A stretch of DNA of 64,000 nucleotides from Trileptium ribeirensis (lineage: Eukaryota > Nematoda > Enoplea > Enoplida > Thoracostomopsidae). The DNA lies in assembly GCA_030248225.1 (NCBI GenBank), contig JASANE010011723.1, positions 62,001 through 126,000 of the forward strand, given 5' to 3'. Of this stretch, positions 40,137-52,340 are shown in pieces. Every line of letters starts with the position of its first letter. Position 1 is the first letter of the stretch. The notes beneath the pieces are model-generated. The model ran no database searches, had not been told where the DNA came from, and saw nothing but the letters and a program-made list of their open reading frames with translations. Made by a program: the position numbers and the translations under genes.

Positions 40137-40681
40137 TATGCGCTAATAAACTTAACCTGAGTCCATCGACCATCCTATTTTGTAATAACCGATAGCGAAT
40201 CATAACCATTTGTTACGGAAGTAACGCGGAAATTTCATTGGTTTTAACGAAAAATGGCGAAATCAGAAACAAGTACCAAAAATTATAGCTTGGCTTCGGC
40301 ACAGAATTGGGATGAATTTCAATTTGCAGGAAGGCGGTTATCTAATGCCTATTAATTTTTCATTTGTATTTGTCTCTTTTCGTAAACAATATAACGTGTT
40401 ACAGATAATCCGTCCTATGGTTTTATTAATCAACTTAATCCGCCCACAGTGTTCGCGAACAAAACCTGCGTAACCCAGTCGGTTAGTTTTCGTTCTCAAA
40501 CAATTCGAGTATTTTGGGTGAATTTTTGCGAACACAAATTGGCTGAATTTGAATTGTACAGCTGCGTGTTCCCGAATGGCGCTTTATTTGCGGTTCACTA
40601 AAAATGTTCGGTAACAGTTTTTAATCGAAATAGCATTATATTTGATGGCTGATGGGCATAGGTTAAGTTTCCTATCGCATA
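40137..40681. mobile_element. 545-bp MITE, copy 1
   Basis: Terminal inverted repeat: left 'tatgcgctaataaacttaac' against right, read on the other strand, 'tatgcgataggaaacttaac'. Further in, 'catcctattttgtaata' continues the match. Same length and sequence order as 54013-54553. No coding capacity. TA may be the duplicated target but this is not certain. Confidence 0.75.
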
Positions 40682-40837
40682 CCGGATTTTGGTTTGTTTT
40701 CTGTGCTAGTTTTGGTTTAAACTTCTGGCGGTTCTTTTTCTTTGTTTAGCTTAGTCCGAAAGGTCTTTCCGTCTGTGCAGCACAGGGGGAAGTGCAGCCA
40801 GACTGTCCTGAAGAATCTTAATTTAATGCATCATTTA

Positions 40838-40942
40838 CCTTAAGATGTGTGCACCTAGGACCAAATTTTGTGACAAAACCAATTCCGGCTCGTGACGAAA
40901 ACGCACAACCAGATCCGACCTTTCACACAAAATAAATAGCTA
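40838..40942 (-). repeat. Interspersed repeat, copy 2 (inverted)
   Basis: Reverse complement of 26085-26330: 'ccttaagatgtgtgcacct', 'attccggctcgtgac' and 'aaataaatagctaag' in mirrored order. A further fragment of the same family lies near 41320-41360. Confidence 0.6.
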
Positions 40943-42689
40943 AGCTTATTCTATTGTGTTTGTACGAGTTGGGAGCTGCTACATGTCTGGGTTTGATAGC
41001 CGGGACAGACTACTTAAAATATATATTATACGTTCAGTTTAGCAGATTGTGTTACAGGTAAAATATTTAGCTCTAGGATCAAAAAAGCAAGATTAGCAGT
41101 ATTTAAAGTAAAGTCGCATAAATGTGGGTAAAAATAAATACATAAAGATCGCTATTTTCAATATTTTTGTTTAGGCGCTTTTTACAAGCCAACCTAGCAG
41201 CTATGTAAAACACGCTTTTTCATGCATGAAAATTATGCTATTGTAACTGAAAAGATTATTTTTCATCGCGACTAGCCAAACGTGGATTTAGAACCGCGCA
41301 ATATGTGACAAAATCCTGCCCTGCCGCACACATCTTAAAGTTAATGATGCATGAAGCGCAGGCAAAGCACTTTGTGGTGTCAAAATTGGTGTTGCGGGTT
41401 TTTTGAGCTCTTGTCCGACTGGTTCCTTTCGGGCCCCACAGCAGTTTCGAACGTTGTGGTCCCGCTGTCTGCGTTGGGTCTGCTTACGTAGTACCGTTGC
41501 AATTTTTATTTTTTTCCTTTTTAATTTTGAATATCAATAGATGTATTAATTGTAAATATCTATGTGCGTATATAACTGGAATTTAATCGGGTAAGTGGTT
41601 GAGGAACTTGCCACAACTGTTTTAGAGTGGAGGAGCAAAATTGTAAAACGCGCACCAGTTGCGGCCTTGAAGTCTACAGGGTCTCGCACGGGTAATGTTG
41701 GCTCCTGTATAGTCATATTTTTGAAGCGTAATTGCACGGATTGCAACCTGCGCTAGGCCTAGGATTGAAGAGGGGGTGAGAAAAGGGAGTGCTACTGGCC
41801 TTCTGCTAAACCATTTTTCAGCCCGTGTTTTATTACCAACTGCGGGTTTAACGCACATTCGTGCCTCAACTCGCTTTTCTCACTTCATAGGAATGGAAAA
41901 GCCGATTTTTCTGCGTGTTAAAGCGAAAGAGCGTAGAATCGGTTTCAGTATTTACTGACACAAACAGTTTTGGTTAATCAAACGTCCGGAAGTTTACAGT
42001 ATATACCCAAACATGGTCTTAGGATATTCCGTTGGCGTGAGACTAGGGTTTTGGAGACATCACTTAAGGAGTGTTGTCGGGTAGATGACAGGTTACATGG
42101 GTTGAGCTTTCCAAACAGCTTAACTGGTCTTGAGCAAAGGGAAACCCTCCACAATATTGAATGAGATCGTACCTTCAGGATATAGTTTGACAAACTTTCT
42201 CAACCTTCCTCCGGTTAAGGGTCATTTTGAGCTTCCGGGAATTATTCAAGGCAGGGAATGTTTTCTCCACCAGCGTTCGATTCCCATGCCACAACCAGAT
42301 AGCCCAGGCATAAAACACACCGTCTTACCTAAATGTTATCCCCACCTGTGTTGGAGTTGATCACAAGACAGTATGTTATGTTCGCTAGGCTAAAATATCA
42401 GCTCCCCTGGTATTAATTTAGTTCGGGCATCCAGGTAAAAGCAAAATAATGGGGCATTAACATTAAATTGAGTTCAGACTGACTTAGCTTTGTCCTATAG
42501 TCAGGCGTAGCTATCACATTGTCCATAGCACAGTGGAAGCCAACTATGAAGACATAAATAGGAGCTTAGTAACACTGCTTGGATTTGTACACGAGCGAGC
42601 TCAGACTCAAATATCTGTCTTGTATAGTATTGGCTCACCGTATATGGTGTAACACTGCATTAAAGTACAATGTAAAGCTTGGGCTTCTG
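40943..42689. other. Intergenic, nothing recognised
   Basis: Frames of 60-78 codons on both strands between 41546 and 42360 overlap each other and have no motif. No RNA gene or element termini seen. Confidence 0.45.
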
Positions 42690-43080
42690 TCAATATTTGA
42701 TTTTCCTGGTTGGATAGTGGCAAAATGTGAAATTCCTTCGCTGTACCGCTGCCAAAATTTGAATTTTCCGCGTTTTACAACTGCCAAAATTTGAATTTCC
42801 CGCGCTGGATAGCTACTAAAATTTTAATTTACCGCGTTTGACAACATTGAATTTGCCGCGCCACACAGCTCCCAAAATTTGAATCTACCGAGTTGGGCGG
42901 CTACCAAAATTTGAATTGTCCGGGCTGTACAACTGCAAATATTTGAATTTTCTACGTTGGACTAGTGCCAAAATTCGGATATTGACAGCTGCCAAAATTT
43001 AAAATTCTCGCGCTAACCAGCTGCCAAAATTTGAACTTCACGTTTTACTGCTGCCAAAATTCGGATTTCCTTTGGGACTA
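42690..43080. repeat. ~32-bp minisatellite (about 11 units)
   Basis: Units of 'ctgccaaaatttgaatttyc' followed by 'cgcg' and a 'tggacag'-like tail, spaced 30-34 bp, with some units truncated. Degenerate but clearly periodic. Confidence 0.85.
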
Positions 43081-45000
43081 CGGCTAAAATACAATAATTA
43101 ATTAACAAATGCGTTGCATAATGTAAAAATTACAATACATGTCGTATTATAACTATTTATAACAATCCGGCGAGACGGCTAAATTTGTCCCACATGGTTC
43201 CGCCTAACTATGTAGACATTACATATAGTTCTCTGTAAGCTCAGGACAAAACTGATAGCCAGCCTTATTAACTATGCCAATGTTCCATACGGTCTCGCTT
43301 CACTATGGGACAACTTAAAGACAAAGCGCACTGAAGTTATCTTAAATGCTCCATAAATATGATATCAATAATGTGGGTGCTCATGCTATAAACAAGCATA
43401 TGCACAGGACCTTGCAGTCAAAATACTATCTCTACTTCTGCTCAGTTTATTGACTCCGCTACACTGCGTATGCAAGAGTAATAAACATTACCTACTCAGG
43501 GTTCGAGGAAATACAACACGGATTGAGGGTTCCAAAATGGACATCAGGAATGAGGGAAATGCGGCTCACCCATACTACTTGTGAGCAAGCTTAACGCTTA
43601 ACCTTTCCTGGAGAGACCTTTCATACCACAAGAGCGTGGGCCAAAAAATAACGGACAGACCGAAAGCCCTGGTAAACCCCCTGCAGCCTGCTAAATCTAA
43701 TCGAGAAGCCGGAGCCGTGAGGACACCACAGCTGGGAATATGGTACAACTGTGATAGCTTAGGACTAGAACTACATCTTTACCTACCTTTATTCAAAGGC
43801 AAGGCATAATCAAATAAGTGACGACACTATAGAATCGACAGTTGATGATACCCAAATATAATCAAACAAATGAGATAGATTACAAAGAAGAAGGCTGCAA
43901 ATCGATCTCGTGAACCTTAATTCCAACTAAGATCGTTGAAAACGCAAAAAGTGTTTATTACAGCTGATTTCTAAGTAAAAACAATCGTACTTGGTGCTTT
44001 GAATACCCTATATATAGACTGTTTCCAATACATAACCAGATAACTGATGACGACTGTATACTTTGGAAGTCGTGATAATCATAAATAAAATAATAGTTAT
44101 TATTTTCCATTTCTTTAATCCGCAAATTACCGATTCCCAAATTTCATATTCCCAAATTCCGGATTCTCCATACCGATTTACAAATTCTCGATTTCTAAAA
44201 TCACAGATTCTCAAATTTTACCTATTCAAATCAGAATTTTTACATTTGATTGAAAAGTTATTTCTTCAAATTCCGCAGAATTATGGAGTCATCAGAGTGA
44301 AGCTTGCCCGATAGCACCTTTATAGGAACCGGACTTTTTATATCGTTTAAGAAAGGGCAATTTAGCGCTGGGAATTCGGGAGGCTTCAATTTCCGACTCA
44401 GGCTCAGGCTCTTACTGTGCGTTGTATATATGGCCAGAACGTAAACTTTTAGATTGAAGCTAAGCAGTGGTATTTTGGTGCAGATGGGGCGGTAGGTGGT
44501 TACCCCATATTATCAGGATCCTCGAAGCAAATTTATGTTCGTTGAGCGCCATGTTCATTGAGCGCGAATAGCACTATTTTTAGCTAAAATTGGCAAAACT
44601 ATAGTGTTAGAAAAAAATTTTGGGTGAAATTGGCAAAAAATGGGCAAGAATTTATGGCAAACTAGAAGAAAATAGGAAAAATTTTAGCAAAATTAGAGGT
44701 CCATGTAACTTTTAGGGGTGGGGCCATTTATCCGATAGCCATATGTGCAAATCCTGGGAGGACAAGTTGGACACTGCATAAAATCTAATGTTAACATTGC
44801 CTAAGACATTTCGCATCCCCTTAATTTTTGCGGCCCCCAAAGCTCCGAAGACATCTGCACCACTGTCCGTAATAGCATGCGACATACTGCTTATTGTTAC
44901 CACTGTCGAAATTTAAATCAAATACCGCAAATCATCTACATTTTCACGCTATCGTGGCATCCGAGTTAGGGCCAAAGTAACCCTGAGGGGCGGAAATAAA
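43081..45000. other. Intergenic with a short simple-repeat patch
   Basis: At 44125-44225 a ~13-16 bp motif 'gattctcaaatt' recurs about six times. A plus-strand segment near 43605-43740 ('LSWRDLSYHKSVGQKI' and onward) faintly resembles the linker after a LINE reverse transcriptase, too weak to call. Nothing else recognised. Confidence 0.4.
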
Positions 45001-45004
45001 AGCA

Positions 45005-45155
45005 GGCCATGCCGTTCTCGACATACTAAGTCTAAGCCTCAGTCTTAGCCTAAGCTAAAGGTCATGATATGAGACACAAACTAAGCCTAAGCTTATGTTA
45101 AGGGCTACGGCCCCCGAGTTCCCCGCCCTAAACTGCTCTTTTTCCTAACGTTATA
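45005..45155 (+). repeat. Repeat shared with the fold-back arms
   Basis: 'gccatgccgttctcg' then 'ttagcctaagctaaagg', 'tgagac', 'ggc.cccg' and 'ctaaactgctctttttcc' match 39250-39380 (and the mirrored 33630-33770). Here it stands alone, so the arms picked up a pre-existing repeat. Confidence 0.6.
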
Positions 45156-45289
45156 ACGTACCGGCTGTCAGGGTGACTTGGGCCCGAGGTAGCCACGAAA
45201 TTTTGATGCAAAATTCATTGTTCTATGGACCTATCGCAAATTGTGATTTCGGATTTTATCCTATGTAATGCTGCATGTGTGCACGTGCT

Positions 45290-45415
45290 TTGTTACTAGC
45301 TCGCATTATAAGTTCCCTTAAGGAACCGGGAAACAGCTCAAGCATAGTTTAATGGTTTGTGTGCACAACTTTCACGCGCACACTTCGATTGTCGTTAGAC
45401 GTATTATTTCCTCTT
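45290..45415 (+). repeat. tRNA-derived SINE head (degenerate)
   Basis: 'gctcgcattataagttcc' and 'cttaaggaaccgggaaacag' parallel the minus-strand sequence at 29404-29455; then 'tagtttaatggtttgtgtgc' parallels the A-box region. The B box is decayed. Confidence 0.55.
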
Positions 45416-46249
45416 TCGTGAAGGTCTTATATAGAGTTAAACATAGAAAATAATAATTACATAGCCAGGCAGGCAGAAATAGTTAAGTCGAAAAATTAAC
45501 ACCGTGTATCAGGGTTTCGTAGGCTACCGTCGGGGGTCTAGCAGGCTACTGGAGTCCAAAACCTTTAAATTATGGCTTTTTCAATTTTTTTGCTTATTTA
45601 CTGGGGTTCCTAAAATTTTACTTTGGATTCTTGTTTCTTAAAATTTTATTTCCTAAATCGTAACTGAAAATGTTACTTTAATGTGCATAAACTTCAACCA
45701 TTTTTAAGCTTAGCTAACTTATAGTTAAGATTATTTTCGTTTTAATTTTCAGTCTAGCTCTTGGCTCGGAGACTTCGGCTGTGTTACACAAATAATGTTG
45801 TTTAATTGTTTTCTGATTATTGTTTTAATCGCCGAGTGATTACTTAGCTAATACGTTAAATGGCGTTTTATTATATATGCGGATGTTGTAAATTATTATG
45901 GGTCGAATTAACCAAAAAGCTATGAAGCTGACCTAGACTTGCGGTGCCGAATTTTATTGGCAACTTACGACCAATGCGGTCTGATGTCTGGCAAAAGCAT
46001 ATAGAATTGCGCTAACGAAAATCTTATGCTCGGCTTTTCTTACGTTGGAGCGTAAAGAATACGCGGAGTCAAGAATCGTTATATTTATTGGCTTGGAGCT
46101 TAATATTTTGGTCGGATGAAAGATTATAGCTTAATAAGAGCGTGCTTCACAAGTACATTTAATTCAAATAATAGATACTTCGTAATATTTATTCTTATAA
46201 GAACTTAAAGTGGCAATACTACGCTTAATAGGTGTGACCACTTAACAAC

Positions 46250-47065
46250 TGTAGGAGGTTAGTAATAGCTTACAAATTTCGGCCCAGAGTATCAAGTGAG
46301 AAAGCCAGGGAGAGCAAAACAGGTGGGCTCTACGGTATATAGTAGCATTGCTTGTTGGGCGCGACAGCCATTCGGGGCGGTTCAGAAAGTAATGTTAGTA
46401 TTGAGAAGACCGGGCGGGTAAGGGGCGAGGATTCGAATACGCCTTCGAGCTACCGATAGTTTCCAAGTACAATTCGTGTACAGCCATTCGGAAGCCAAGG
46501 ATCTCTCTGTGTGATTATCTATTCTTGGGCCGTTCAGAACCGAGAAACTTCAACTGAATAGTAGTCCACTGCTACTATACAGTTTAAGTAAAGTAGCCAG
46601 CCAGCCATTCGGGGCGACTACAAAAATAACATAAACGTAATAGCGCAACTCTGAGGATCAGGTTGAGGTAAATAATTAACCCTGCAGCTGGCTAGCCATT
46701 CGGGAGTCGGTTGTATGAACTCATAAGACCTTTAGTAAAGTAGAAGCTAACCTAACGTAACCGGTTGTCATTCAAATCCATAATTAAAGACTGTATTAGC
46801 GTAGATCTAAGAACCTAGGTTCAGGTACTTACATAAACGTGCGTCATCAGTCATTCCGGGGGCGGTCGTATCAACCTCATAAAAGGAATATTAGAATAGT
46901 ACGTAACGTAACCTTAACGGTAACAGAAGTTAGGGACGAAGTAGTTAACTGCGCTAGTGGCTGTAAAGTAATGATATCTGAGTCGGGCAAAAAGTATCCG
47001 GTGTTATAAAAGCTTGATCAATAAAATTGGTCCTAAAGAATAGTGCCGTGTGTCACAGCCGACGT
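46250..47065 (+). repeat. Long repeat A, copy 1, with 'agccattcgggg' subrepeats
   Basis: Starts near 'ttacaaatttcgg' and ends near 'ctaaagaatagtgccg'. The same start, middle ('ttgagaagaccgg.cg.gtaa', 'atctaagaacctaggtt') and end occur in copy 2 (48690-49285). Inside, 'agccattcgggg' followed by 'gt.tat.aacctcataa' recurs about six times. Could be a degenerate LTR, since gypsy pol follows copy 2, but no TG/CA ends or primer site are clear. Confidence 0.6.
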
Positions 47066-47429
47066 TTAGGTAGCAAGTGCTCAATCCGTGTGCCTTAATT
47101 TTTTACCTTTTTTTTGCTACGCGTTTGGTATTCAAATATCTAAACGGCGAGTGCTTCGGACATGGCCACGCCGCAACGCGAAATATAGGGCACAGGTACT
47201 GATCACGAAAAGAAGGATGCGCGCCAAACAATCCCCCACCGGCATTCTACTAGTCACACCTCGGACCACACAATTTTCGGTGACGAATCCCGTTCCCTTT
47301 TTAATTCCGATAGCCGTCATAACAAAAATAACTACCAACCCTTACTCCAATCAGAATCTTACAATATAACAGCTACCAAAGGTTGCCAGGATCCAAACCT
47401 CCCTATCGGGGGTCCGGTAAGGTATTAGG

Positions 47430-48565
47430 CAGGGAATAACCGGAACCAGCAACCGTAACCGTTCATTTAAACCGGAACCGGAACCGGAACCGGAACCTGG
47501 TCTTCGAAATTTATATATAGTAAAACAGATGGAAGAAATGAAGGTATAGTGGATTTAAAATGCATTAAAAATAACTTTTACATTAAACTTAATGTATTGC
47601 GATGGTATTATTGCTTTTCTGAAACTTTAAAGAGGCTGAGGAAGCTAATAATGTTTATTTATCGATCAAATATGTCAGTGTTTGGACATTCAGAGCAAAA
47701 AATGTCTTCCACTATACAACATTGCGTCAATTCAAATGTGCTTACAAAGCTTGGAGCGTAGAATAGACACTTTCGCTCTGTCTCCAGTCGCCTCCCTTTA
47801 CTACACATACGTTTGTTGCATGTTCTTCTGTAGGAAACTTAAAATTATTGGTTTATATGATTCTAAGAGAAAATAATAGATAGAAGGTAATTTTCTAATC
47901 ACTGATCAGAGACACTGTTTAGGCTAGCGTTGGACAAACAGTGCCCGTTAGCTAGATCATAATGATGATAACTTTCTAATCAGAATACTATAAATGAGAC
48001 ACACTGTGGTGCTGCTCGCACAGTTTCAATAAATACAGTTCATTGCCAAGAAAGCAGTTTCTAGCTGCGTTGCAGATAACGTTAGTTTACTTCAATTTAG
48101 ACTGATTTACCAAGTTTACAAGCGTACTGGCGGGTGCTTGACGTAATTTATGTTAGCCAGGCATACCATAAGTACTTTTCCGTAAGCCATACTCTGTTAC
48201 CGAGTTGGACCGGTTTAATTCAAACGTATCCCACAGACTTCTGGATGTGTAAAATAGCTGCTACAAGCATCGACCTGGCTTTGATTTAATAAACTCCTGC
48301 AGGTTATTATTAAAAATTCCTGCTCTAATTATGTGCCCTACTTACGTTTCACACGGCAAATTGGTTAGTTAATATTTTCTTTTGCTTGGTTGTATTGGAG
48401 CTTGATCATTGTATAATATATATTACATATGTTTGGATTACAGGATGAAGCAAAAAACGTGGAAGTTTTTAAACTGGAATTCCGGTTTCGGTATGGTTTT
48501 TCCCTTTGCCGGAACCGCAACCGGAACACGATTTTCGCCGGAACCGGAATTCCGGTTACTCCCTG
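47430..48565 (+). mobile_element. hAT-like element with perfect 8-bp target duplication
   Basis: 1136 bp. Starts 'cagggaataaccggaaccag' and ends 'ggaattccggttactccctg'. Flanked by GTATTAGG at 47422-47429 and 48566-48573. CAGGG termini, an 8-bp duplication and subterminal hexamer arrays (CCGGAA four times in a row near 47472-47497) are diagnostic of a hAT-type element. It has no transposase, but a ~65-codon ORF (47682-47876) is shared with copy 1. Confidence 0.92.
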
Positions 48566-48689
48566 GTATTAGGGGATTTAGTTGGATCCAAATCCCTACA
48601 AAAGTTCCACATTTGGGTTCTTTTAGCTTTTTCACTCATTTATTTACTGTTAGTAATATTATTTGCAAAATAAAAAGAATAACATCTGA

Positions 48690-49285
48690 GTGGCTATAAC
48701 AGTACTAGGAGTGATAGCCTAATAACTGCACTAAGATTTAGTAATCTTACAAATTTCGGTTCAAAGTTTTGAGTGAGCAAAACCAGGGCGAGAATGCAGG
48801 CAGGTTCAACGGTTAGCAGCATCGCTTGTTGGGGTCTTCAGCCTTTCGGGGCCGATTCAACAAGTGGTGTTGTTCTTGAGAAGACCGGACGAGTAAGGGG
48901 CGCGGATTCGATTATTCACCTCAGCAACTACGTAAGCCACTATCAAAGTCATAGCTAACTTAAATCTAATTCGCTACCACTCAAACCTTTAGCAGTCTGC
49001 CAGCCAGCAAGGGGCGATTGTATTAAATAAGGAACCTTATAAGTGTAAATCTAAGGACTTAGGTTTAGTTACTTAGTTACTCGTACAGCTGTCAGCCAAC
49101 CGGTGATGGTTGTATGAACCTCATAAGAGAAGTAGTAAAATAGTATATAACCTGATATTAACGTTACTAGGCTTAGGAAAAATGAAATATAAGATGTGGC
49201 GGAATCTGTGATAGACCTGAAGAGGCAAAAGTTATCGGTGGGTAAAATGCGTGATCTAACTAGAACGTCGCTAAAGAATAGTGCC
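48690..49285 (+). repeat. Long repeat A, copy 2
   Basis: Diverged copy of 46250-47065 with several internal deletions. It directly precedes gypsy pol sequence. The hAT element sits between the two copies. Confidence 0.6.
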
Positions 49286-49449
49286 GCGAACTAAATATGC
49301 AGGTACCTTAAATAGCCCGGAGACCCGACAGTTTTGTCGAGGTGCTACATCGATACGTACGCCGAAGAGAACAAAAGGCTATGAGGTCGATACATGATCA
49401 CGGATAACGATAATCAGTGAAGAACAATATGAAAAGTATTTCAAACACC

Positions 49450-51720
49450 TGCTGCTCAAGGAAACGGCATTATGAGCAGTGGTATTCAATGGAGATTTAA
49501 CAGTAAGAGCCGTGGGTTACTTCTTTGCACAGGTCCATCTGGAAAAGAAAATGTGAAAGATCCGATCTATCGTAATCAGAAACTTTTAAGAGATTGCGAT
49601 GTATGGACACGACTTTCTGGCAGCTTTCGAATTGGTGATCGATTATGAACAACTAAGAATCAAAATGGACGATCATTTGATACCGCAAGCTGGCGAGTCA
49701 ACGAAATGGGATCGTTCCGAAAAAAAAATTGGAACAAGATCGAAATATGCAAATGCTCTTACAAACAAGTGATTCCACTATGGTCGGCGAAATTCATTGA
49801 AGTAAAAATTCCGGATGGAACAAAAGAAGGCGACACAGTAATAGTGGAACCCTTGATGAAAACCAGTAATGGACTGGCAATACCAATCAGTATCGCCTAA
49901 GTGGAAGAAGGCAACATCATGATGCCGGTGTGCAACTTGCACTTGAAATCAAAATAATCGAAGATCAACCACTGGTACGAAAAGTAGAAGAGACAATAGT
50001 AAGAACGGTAGTTGACAAAGCAAAAGTTCAAAGAGCAATTGATCGGTTAGAAAGGAAACAAACAAGGAACCGAACAGAAAAGAAAGAAGAAAAAGATTCA
50101 AATTGGATCAAAATTCGGAAGAGGAGCTGGTAATCAAATCTTGGACCGGCGAAATCCAAATAAAGAATCCACAGATGATATCAATTGTGGATACAGAAAT
50201 TCATGAAAGAAAGAAAGAACAACGACGATTCAACATTGAACAATTTCAAGAGCAAGTAACGCGCCAAACCGAGCACTTCCGAAGCCGAACCGACCCGAAA
50301 TCGATCTGGAGAAATCCGTCGCGGATGAAGAAAAAAAGGCGTATTTGGCAACCGTACTCCACAGTTACCAAGACTGCTTTTCAAAGTAAGATTTCGCTAT
50401 TGGGATCAATACGCAAATGGAACATTACATCGAAACTAGTCGAGAAACCAGTACAACAACCACTGCGATGCCTACGTACGTGGATCGAAATCAAGCAAGT
50501 GAACAGGTCCAAGAAATGTTAGACCAAGGAGTGATCAGAAGATTCTACAGCCCGTGGGCATCGCCGATCGTATTGACCAACAAGACAGATGGGTCGAAAA
50601 GATTTTGTGTCGATTACACCATGCTCAACTCAATTACGAAACGCGACAGTTTTCCGTTACAAAGAATCGACGAAATGTTGGGTGCGTTGCGTGGCGCAAA
50701 GTGCTTCTCAACTCTTGATATCAAGTTGGGATATTAGCAAGTACCGATGAATGACCAGGACAAAGAAAAGACAGCGTTTATCTGACATGACGGACTGTTC
50801 GAATTGTTCGATTGACAAACGCACCTGCAATATCGCAAAAAATGATACAATGGGATTTGGCGGGCGTCTTGATGGAATCGTGCCTATGCTATCTCGACGA
50901 TATTATAATCTTCTCAATGTCATATTGATCTCGACTCATTCTCGACATCGTAATCATCTATACTATATCAGCCAAATGCTACAACGCCTCCGTTAAGCAA
51001 ATCTCAAAGCAACAAAATGTGAATTTCTAAAAGAAGAAATTCTGTTCCTTGGAAACATCGTATCGAATAAAGGTATGTCAACGGACCCTGGAAAGATCGA
51101 GCAGATACACAACTACTCGAAACCAAATACGGTGACCAAAGAGGCACATCAAAATATGCAAAAACTCCTACAATCAATCTCAATCATCATCAAAGTCCAG
51201 ACACCATATGGAACAGAAGAAGGCGATACGGTAATAATAGAGCCCGTAGCGAAGCACAGCAACGGCCTAGCGATTCAAAACAGTGTCGTTAAAGTAAAGG
51301 ATGGCAACTTCACAATACCGGTGTGCAACTTAAATACAGTCGAGATAGAAATAATCGAAGACCAACCGTTGGTATGAAAAGTGGAAGAGGAGATCGTAGT
51401 CACGGTAGTCCATGAAGAAAAAGCACAAAGAGCAATCGACCGGTTCGAACGAAGGCAAATAAAGAATCGGGCTCGAAAGAAAGAAACAGAAGATTTAAAT
51501 TGGATTAAAGCCGGAAAGAGAAGGAAGCCAATAATCAAGTCATGGACCGGCAAAATTCAAACAGAGAATCCTCAGATGGTGTCGATTGTGGATACAGAAA
51601 TAAAAGAAAGGAAGAATGAACAACGACAGTTCGATATCGAGCAATTCCAAGAATAGATAATATGCCAAACCGAGCACATGAACAGTATAGAACTCCCGGC
51701 CAAAATTGACCAGGAGTAGT
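49450..51720 (+). pseudogene. Ty3/gypsy-type pol, decayed and rearranged
   Basis: Protease C-terminal part near 49470-49680 ('VFNGDLTVRAVGYFFAQVHL' and 'YGHDFLAAFELVIDYEQL'), linker 49780-50400 ('EGDTVIVEP', 'GLAIP'), reverse transcriptase from 50420 ('MLDQGVIRRFYSPWASPIVL', 'KRFCVDYTMLN', 'FSTLDIKLGY'), catalytic YLDD at 50890-50901, then 'FLGNIVSNKGMSTDPGKIEQ' to about 51140. At 51190-51720 the linker appears a second time instead of RNase H. There are at least six stops or frameshifts. RNase H and integrase are absent. Dead element. Confidence 0.88.
51190..51720 (+). repeat. Second copy of the gypsy protease-RT linker
   Basis: Aligns with 49790-50330 along its length ('ggaacagaagaaggcgatac', 'gcaatcgaccggttcga', 'attgtggatacagaaat'). 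About three quarters identical. Indicates a second gypsy copy recombined or inserted next to the first. Confidence 0.8.
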
Positions 51721-51723
51721 AAA

Positions 51724-52340
51724 TTACCGACGATGAAGGAAAAACACTTGAGAGAGGTTGTTCCAGATTTGTACTGTGCGGCAAGCGAAGCTGTGTCGTG
51801 CACAGTTTATGTGCGGAATATACCTCATTTGCAATTTGAGCGAGTGACCTCGCAAGCGGCCAACAGTTACCACCTTGAAAAAGTGATGGAGGGAAACGTC
51901 TACCAGATTGTTCGCCATACGATAAATCATGATGAGATACGCTCGAATGCGACGGGTTTCCAAGGTTTGTAATTTAAGGATTTTTAACCGCTCTTCGTAG
52001 CTCAGTCCGGTCAAGGCAGAAACAAGCTTAGTTGCTCTGCGCTGCACACCATCAAGTACCTTACAGTCACGTCTGTAGTGGGGGCACCAACAGCTCGTAG
52101 CATATTCAAGACGCGGCCGTATTAAAGTTTTATAGATCGGTAAGAAGACAGCAACTGTCAGGTACTGAAATTTGCGTCGGATCAGCCGCAATATCTTTTC
52201 AGTGCTGGAAGCTATCTCCTCACAATGTCTCGATGGTTTCAAGTCATATAAAATCCATACGCCCAAGTCTTTCTCGTGGACTTTATTCTGGATATTTACA
52301 CCAACCATCGTGTATTGAGTATTAGAATTGTTGTAGCCGA
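51724..52340 (-). pseudogene. CR1-like LINE, reverse transcriptase C-terminal part (copy B)
   Basis: A 194-codon open frame from 52308 to 51724, extended to ~52340 as 'FGYNNSNTQYTM'. It shows the post-catalytic RT order 'EKDLGVWI', 'IYKTLIRPRLEYATSCWCPH', 'VQRRATKLV', 'LSYEERLKIL', 'RRIRAYLIMIYRM', 'RGHSLKLQM' and an 'WNNLS' end, standard for CR1/jockey-type LINEs. The 5' part is cut off at the hAT fragment 52341-52991. This is the longest ORF in the non-genic half, hence relatively young. Confidence 0.88.

Noticed and set aside
42690..43080. CRISPR-like array of ~32-bp repeats
   Set aside because: Units are directly abutting and degenerate with no spacers; minisatellite.
43605..43740. LINE reverse-transcriptase linker fragment
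   Set aside because: Faint resemblance over about 45 residues with no catalytic or flanking motif. Not enough to call.
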